Shown piece by piece: positions 57,795 through 64,000 of a stretch of 64,000 nt of DNA (within the stretch, counting starts at the first letter, position 1; each line of letters opens with the position of its first letter). The DNA is from Stratiolaelaps scimitus (taxonomy: Eukaryota > Arthropoda > Arachnida > Mesostigmata > Laelapidae). The translations under genes were made by a program, and so were the position numbers. The stretch is from assembly GCA_019614645.1 (NCBI GenBank), contig JABWDB010000012.1, forward strand, positions 5,394,001 through 5,458,000, written 5' to 3'. The notes under the pieces were generated by a model. It was given only the letters and a program-made list of their open reading frames with translations, had not been told where the DNA came from and did no database searches.

Positions 57795-60700
57795 TATGAT
57801 GACTTCCAGACTCGAAAGGTGCTGAGGCTTTTGCGAGGGGGTAATCGCTGCCTGGCAGAAATGTCACTCTGAAAAATATGAAGAAAAACGGCAAATCGAT
57901 AGTACGGAGCAATAAGGTTGATAACAACAGTGAGATGTATTACGGTGGTGCGAAAAAAAGGCGCAAACTTCCAGCCTATGTAATCGGATGTTAGGTTAAT
58001 TTTTTACCACATGCGTTTAGGCTACAGAAGGAAAGTCGTTCGTTGGTGTCTGTCTGCTATTAGAGCTCAATTATTGTATGAAAATAGTTCTAATTATCCG
58101 CGTCTCAACAAACCACCCTCAGCGATTATGAGACTGATACGCTACCACGTTATTGCTTCCCCGTATATTTAGACGCAGCGTCTTTTACGTGGATGGTATT
58201 ATAAATAATTGACCTTATGAGAATTTCGAAAAAAAATCGACTCGTTATCATATGAAGAGTAGCGTGGCTTGACGGCTTGAACTAGAGCAAACAGGAACTA
58301 TATGTCATTCTGATTATTGGACGCGCACTGCTACCTGCGCACGCTTAACTATAATCATTGCCTTGCAATGACCGCCTAGGTACTCCCAACCCTCTGCTAC
58401 GTGCCTTAATTGCACGTTCGTGCACGTGACGCGACGTACCGCCTTACTTGATATGTGTGACACGTGCGCACACGTTGTCTTGATCGCAAAAAATCCCGAG
58501 TTTCTCCAGGTCGACGAGGAGCGGCACAAGGGCGAACTTTTCAGGTCTTGTGAACTCTCTCTCACGTTCTTCGATTCCGGGCCCGCCTTTGGCTTCACTC
58601 TGTAATCGTCCGCTGTACCGATGAACTCTGTAGGAAGACGCCTATTCATGAGGCTGCATGCAGGCGGGCGTGTCGCACCGCGGGTTTTCCCCGAGTATTT
58701 ATTAACTCCGGAACGCGGCCGAGGACGAACTTGTTCTCGGGCCGGTTCCTGTCGGCTTTCTCGTTAGGGGAGCATGCATGTGGGCGAATTAATTAATTAA
58801 TGACTGCGGCCCAATTGATCGAAATACGAGAGCATGCTTACGGCGTTCGCCAGCGAGCCAGCGAGATTCGTTCTATCTATCTACTTTGGTTGACATTATA
58901 AGCATTTTATTACTTGTTGGACACTATTCCGGAAGGGCTTATGCGACTTTGCACATATCAAATATGCTAAGTGTGATTTTGTGGAGGGTCAAAACAGGCG
59001 ACGGACGAGCTTACCTTAGAATTCTGACAAGAGACCCGTCGAATCGCATGAACTAATTTCTACTTCCGTGTTGTACGTTCCGCCCGAGTCTCATCACGAG
59101 CAAAATTCGGCGACAACTCTCGTTTTTCTTTTGTTTCTACCTAGCATTGTCAACCGCGTTAACGTTAGAGAGACTGTCGTGTCCTAGAATCTCAGCTGTT
59201 TATGGACGTATCTAACTATGCCAGAGATCGATGTACGCGTTATATTGTATAGCACTCGGGTGGCTGTTCCTCTTCTCGTCGTCGTTTTTAGCCGTTTCGT
59301 TGGCCACCGCCAGAACAACCTCGAAATTGGGGCATCTTGAATAATTGAAGCGTTTCGTTCGTTTGCTGCTCGACATCTGTATAATTGCATAGGGAAACAT
59401 GTAAATTATGTAAACGTCGGAATTACGTTCCCCGGTGCATTTAGCACCAGGCCGTGCCCGTGAATGCGAAACTGACTGTTAAACATAGAATCACAGACAC
59501 ACACACCGACGGCCTCGGGTTGCTTTGATTGTACATACGTTCGAGCCACCTGACATGGGTTCCCATTCGGGCATCTGTCAGTCGGCGTCTGCTGGCGGAT
59601 CGGAAGCGCGAGCCGCGATTGTTATGCACCACGAAGATCAACGTGAGCTGCTGCCTCTTCTTAGCGATCGCTTCGCGGAAATCTCCGAATCGGAAGCCGG
59701 AAGGCACTAAAGGGCTAGAACGCTCCTGATGCAGTACGGACCACTGGTAGCACAGTATCATTTTCCAGAGGAGAAATAGCCTTGACCTTTAGGCTCAATA
59801 CAAAAGAACGATTGAGAACGATTGCTATTGAAGAAATCCAGATGAGATGGCAGCTTCCCTCCGCTATATTATGATAGTAACCCTTCGATAGCTGCAAGCT
59901 CTCGCAATTATAAATTACACGGTACAAATCTGTTTATGCCATTAGTATATTACATTAAAGGAATGTAAGGACACAAGTAACGGTTGTTAATAAATATTGA
60001 AAAGAATCGGCATGAAGTTTTTTTTATCGACAGGTGGGTCCAAGGGCCGGAAAGTCACCTCTCGAGCGATCGCGTTTAGCTGAACCAACGTTTCGGGTAA
60101 TTGTTTCCTCTTGAATAGCAAGGACCTGGATTGTTTTTCTTCTACTTCGCTGCTAGGGGGTGGCGAATTGCTCTGCTCTCCAAGCAGTACCGACCGTAGA
60201 AGGGACGGCATGACTCGAGAAGTGCCGGGGTGACAAAGATGGGTTCCTCATCCGTTTGTAATGAAACCACCTTGCCCGTGAACTCTACGAGGGTGCGTTG
60301 GAGCTCACGTCTGAGCTGATCCCTTCTACAGGTGAAGTACGTTTTTCCCGTCCACTATGGGTGTTTTGTACGCTGAACGGGCTAATGGAGGGTCCTTAAT
60401 GAAACTCTGCTGCCAGGGACGACGTCGCTTCGAAATAGAAACGGTGGAGATAGGGATCTAGACGAAATCGAGCTGCAGGTCGAAGACGTTCGCTAAGGTC
60501 CACTGCTGTAGACATCCGATAGGAGACAACGGAGCAAACGATCAGTCCCGCTCTGGCAACGGCACCACACGATTCTCGCCAGAGTCTCGGTCTTTCTCGT
60601 TGTTCTTCCACTCCAATAGGAATAGCGTGTAGACGGCACAGGACAAGCGTGTTGAAATGTCGATTTTCTAAAGTCCTCGTGAAATCCTCTCCCTTCGACC

Positions 60701-61734
60701 TATTGAATGGGGTAAACATTCGATCAAACATTAGCGAAGCGGTGCGTGTGAAAAGAACACGTTCCGCAAGAAAATCGGCGCGAAAGACCAATTCCAAACA
60801 AAAGAAAGAAAAGCGAAACCGATTTGAAGCGCATGTCCGATTCTCAGGTCATCACTGCCACGTCCCACTTCGCAATCGTCAGCAAAGATATCATATGTAT
60901 TCAAATACTTCTCTTCCTATTTCAACTACTCCTGGTGGGTCCCAATCTGGTGCAGGTCATCACACTTCTACGTGCATGTTTGTGTGTAAAAGTTATACAC
61001 GATTCATACAGTCCCCTACCGACGGGCTGCAACTGGACGAGGATTCGCCACCTGTGCGACCGGCTCCAATTCCTCTAACCCGCATGTCTCATCGCGTTTC
61101 TTTCTAAACTTTCCAAGGGCGTGGATCACCAACACATCGTGTCGGACACATCCACTCGCGTAAGTAGGGAGTGCGTCCGCCGTGTGCAGATGGTTGCGCG
61201 AAGCCCATGTGTCCGTGTGTTAGATCCATGCCGGCCCTTGAGCTCCGGCTTGCGGCATTTTATTTTGTCTCTTATTCCTCGCCTCCTCCTCCTCCTCTTC
61301 TCTCTCGCTCTCTCTCTCGATCTCTCCCTTTCTATCGAGTTGCATAAATAGCCAGCTCCACGATCGAAGCTGCGCGCTAAAATAAGTTTGCTTCCCCTAA
61401 ACGTGCTCGCCATAGCGTTCATCCCGCCTTCCTCCTTTGATCGTGTACACTCGTCCGATAGTCATCCGTCTACCGATCGCCGGCAAGTAGCCATCAGCTC
61501 CGGCGCCCGCTTGGCAAAACTCCAAACGTGGGCCAACACCGAAAACCAATCGATCACGTGGACGGCGCCGAGGTGGGGTGCGTCTCCCACCAGCGACTTC
61601 GCACCAGAAGTAGCACTAGCGGCAGCAGCCGCAGCCTGGGCCGCCGCAAGAGGGGACCGCATGTGTGGCTATGCGTTTCATATTGCCAAGGTACGGCCAT
61701 CGTCACGAACGGAGAATTCCGCCACATCTTTCTA

Positions 61735-61755
61735 CAGCAGCAGCAGCAGCAGCAG
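61735..61755. repeat. (CAG)7 trinucleotide run
   Basis: Seven CAG units, in DNA without a supported gene. Confidence 0.9.
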
Positions 61756-63580
61756 TTGGTGTTGTTGTTTTTGTTGACATTGCAACTGCTGCTGTGGCTA
61801 CCGCCTGGTAGCGTTCTTTCCTGTGGGAAACTAGAGATCTCTCATCTCAGTCTCCCCTTTGAATAGCACAAACACTCACTCTGGCCACCCAACCGTATTC
61901 AGGAGCACCGAGCGAAAAACTCCCACGGGTTTCCACCCTGCGACGTCCCCGCTGGAGGCAGGACGCCGTTCGCATATGCGGGAAGGTGGATGATAGAATC
62001 GATCTAAGTATCAGCGAATGTGGGCACGAGACAGAGAAACAGTATTGTTTCTGCTGCGATCACACCGACCAGCTACAACATATATATGTATCTTGCATAC
62101 TACAACTACCAGGAGTATTTGCATGTCTTACATGTCTACACAAACAGCACTCTCTCCGGCGGCGCAGCCCTCGGGGACGCGTGGGCCCCGTCCGCTTCTG
62201 TCGACGAACCCACTCGCCGCACGTTTCCCCGCACTCCCGATCGAATTTTTCCAATGTGTAAATACTTATACATGTAGTATCGTATATGGAATAGGAAACG
62301 TAGCGAAGGGTTTCGTCTATGTAAAATTTGCAGGGGCTGCGTGTACAGCGCAGAGTGGATGGGGCAGGTTGTAGTGGTTTGCTGGATGCCGTTGTCCTGG
62401 GGAGAGTATAGCGGGAATTCTATGCGGGCCGTCTTTGCTGCGCCCGCCAGCGCAGGCGAAAGGCCCCTTGAGGAAGACGAAGGTCCCCGACGTTACACGG
62501 GTTGTCGGCACAGGTTGTCTATGCCGCCGACACGAACTCTATTGGCGATAGTGGACTCTATAGCGGCAGAGGATCAATCGATAGAGAGGCATGAATGTAC
62601 GCCTTCAGTGAATTCAATAGATGGTGAGGGACTCACCTATCCGAGGTAATGTGATCGCATCGATTCGAACACAGAGGCCTGTCTACCGAAAGTGAGGACA
62701 TCGGTTCGTGAGGCTGACCACGTGACTCGGTGGTGTTCCGAGAGGAAACATAAGCAAATCTTAGTGGAATGAGGGCCGCCTGACCTATCTCTGTCTCTCG
62801 TTCTGATCTTTCGGTACAAAGGCTTCATACAAGAGACGTCGAGGGTAGGACAACCCCCCTCGGATAGAGGGGTTTCTTTTAGCCATCTTGAAAGTGCTTA
62901 TTCTCTCATTGTTGGTCTATATCTGTATTTTCGCATTCATTGTACACTTCGTTCGTGTCCCTGTTTACATGGTCACGTGAGGCAAATGCGGGCCGGCGTG
63001 TACAGGCTCGCGGCAGATTCGGGGAAATTGACGACTACAACAAGGCTAGTTCCTTGTGAGCGAACAGTCTAGCAATACTAAAGAGTTCCTTTTTTTTTCA
63101 AAAGTAAATACAATTGAAGAGACCGATTGAACGCCAGCATGGGCTAGCTGCGCGTTACGGAACGAGTGCGGTTGGTGATGTCTCGCAGGGGACGCGGGAC
63201 GTCTTGCAGGGCACAGTGAGACCACTGGCTCCCAACGGCCTCACCCTTCGAAGCGTGGCTGGAATCAGATATTCTGTGCAGGCTCTGATAGACGACGGCT
63301 CGAGCAAACACGCTCGGTCTGACTTCTGCTTGCGTGCGCCTCTATTCAACAAACTTCCGGCGGTTTACGAACCCCCAGGGGGGCCTCCTTGACGGTTTTC
63401 TGCAGAAATGACCGCGAAGCAGAGAGGCACCGTAGCCCGTGCAACTGCTTGGGAGGAGCTATTCTAGAGAAACTGCATTTGTTGGCTATAGGACACCTAG
63501 ACGATTTTGGAACCTTGTTCATTTCAAACGCTTAGCAACTGCAACTTGGCCAATTTCACTTGTCAACTTCAGCAGATGTC

Positions 63581-63732
63581 TATAAAAGTTCTCGAAATCA
63601 GACATTAGATGCCAGATAGTTCAACAAATCGAGTCAGTTTTCTCAAATACCGACTGGATGTAATGATTTAATTACATGGCTTCGTACGACGAACTTCCCA
63701 AACGCAAATGGAACTATACCAGTTCCATGTGA
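63581..63732 (+). promoter_or_regulatory. candidate promoter with short downstream ORF near the window end
   Basis: TATAAAA at 63581-63587 is followed about 33 nt later by CCAGAT. An ATG at 63676 opens an 18-codon ORF (MASYDELPKRKWNYTSSM). It may be the start of a gene continuing outside the window, but no clear splice donor follows. Confidence 0.25.
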
Positions 63733-64000
63733 CTTTCGATTTGCAAAAGCAAAACAATGTACAGCGCGCGTCAAACTAAGCGTCTTGCGAAGCTGCCATG
63801 AAATATGCGGTGATTGTATACCCCAACAAACTTCTTAGTGGTAGAAACTCACGAGTTTCAATCAACATTTCACTGTGTACAGCACTACGGAGTTCTTCTG
63901 ATAAATGAGAGAAATTTTATTTCAATGGATTTCAGTAACTTAATACACTAATGATTTCATATTTCGATTACTTGGAAGAATAAAAATGCGATTATTTCTA

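Larger units (their letters stand above)
55040..63580. other. no recognised gene
   Basis: ORFs reach 152 codons (60649-61107) and 142 codons (57163-57591) but show no domain. Repeats include (GA)n at 57771-57794 and (CAG)7 at 61735-61755. GC-rich segments occur at about 57-57.6 and 61-63.4 kb. Confidence 0.4.

Noticed and set aside
61986..62261. Cys/His-rich ORF resembling a zinc finger
   Set aside because: Spacing fits no known finger, and it overlaps two equally open frames.
1..64000. Conserved microRNAs, U snRNAs, 5S rRNA, true tRNA genes, CRISPR arrays
   Set aside because: I looked for well-known mature sequences and promoter boxes on both strands and found no convincing match.

Overview
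The window is nuclear DNA of an arthropod, most likely a chelicerate and probably a mite. Three pieces of evidence support this: GT-AG introns, TATA/initiator promoters and AATAAA signals; three Rebers-Riddiford (RR) chitin-binding cuticle proteins with the acarine-style stretch VKTNELGTESKNPAD; and an achaete-scute bHLH gene embedded in long non-coding DNA. A parasitiform mite is my best guess, but that is inference. Nothing bacterial (operons, CRISPR, IS elements) is present.

Region 1-9.8 kb is a tandem cluster of three cuticle-protein genes on the + strand. Gene 1 is cut by the window start (exon 2 at 80-580). Gene 2 is 3073..3075 joined to 3698..4243. Gene 3 is 8812..8814 joined to 9102..9620. 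Each complete gene has a TATA box, a first coding exon consisting of the ATG alone, a phase-0 intron, and one large exon with signal peptide, RR domain and Gly-rich tail. The RR exons are almost identical, while signal peptides, introns and 3' UTRs fall into two types. Gene 2 is a mosaic: gene-1-like at the 5' part of its intron and in its 3' flank, gene-3-like in between. A broken non-LTR retrotransposon (about 1640-2600) lies between the first two copies.

Region 9.8-34.5 kb has no gene I can defend. It holds AT microsatellites, GC-rich belts (about 19-25.3 and 28.4-32 kb), two tRNA-like or SINE-like sequences (25.4 and 26.7 kb), retroposon tails (30.8-31.0 kb) and an exact 10 x 23-bp minisatellite (28102-28331).

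Region 34.6-38.7 kb carries the achaete-scute homologue. The coding exons are 35004..35099 and 35456..36295 (311 aa). A possible alternative last exon at 38069 would replace the final two residues. A short-repeat tail just after the stop supplies an AATAAA.

Region 38.7-64 kb is again mostly non-coding. It has a cluster of SINE-like copies at 39.8-40.4 kb, one with a recognisable tRNA-derived head. It also has two unrecognised but coding-looking exons (about 47.8-48.05 kb, minus; 49.95-50.22 kb, plus), a pair of short CACCCTGTAT hairpins (54.4 and 55.0 kb) and many simple repeats.

Functionally, the cuticle proteins would be secreted by epidermis into chitinous cuticle. The bHLH protein would act in the nucleus as a proneural transcription factor. 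No functional link between the two is visible beyond proximity.
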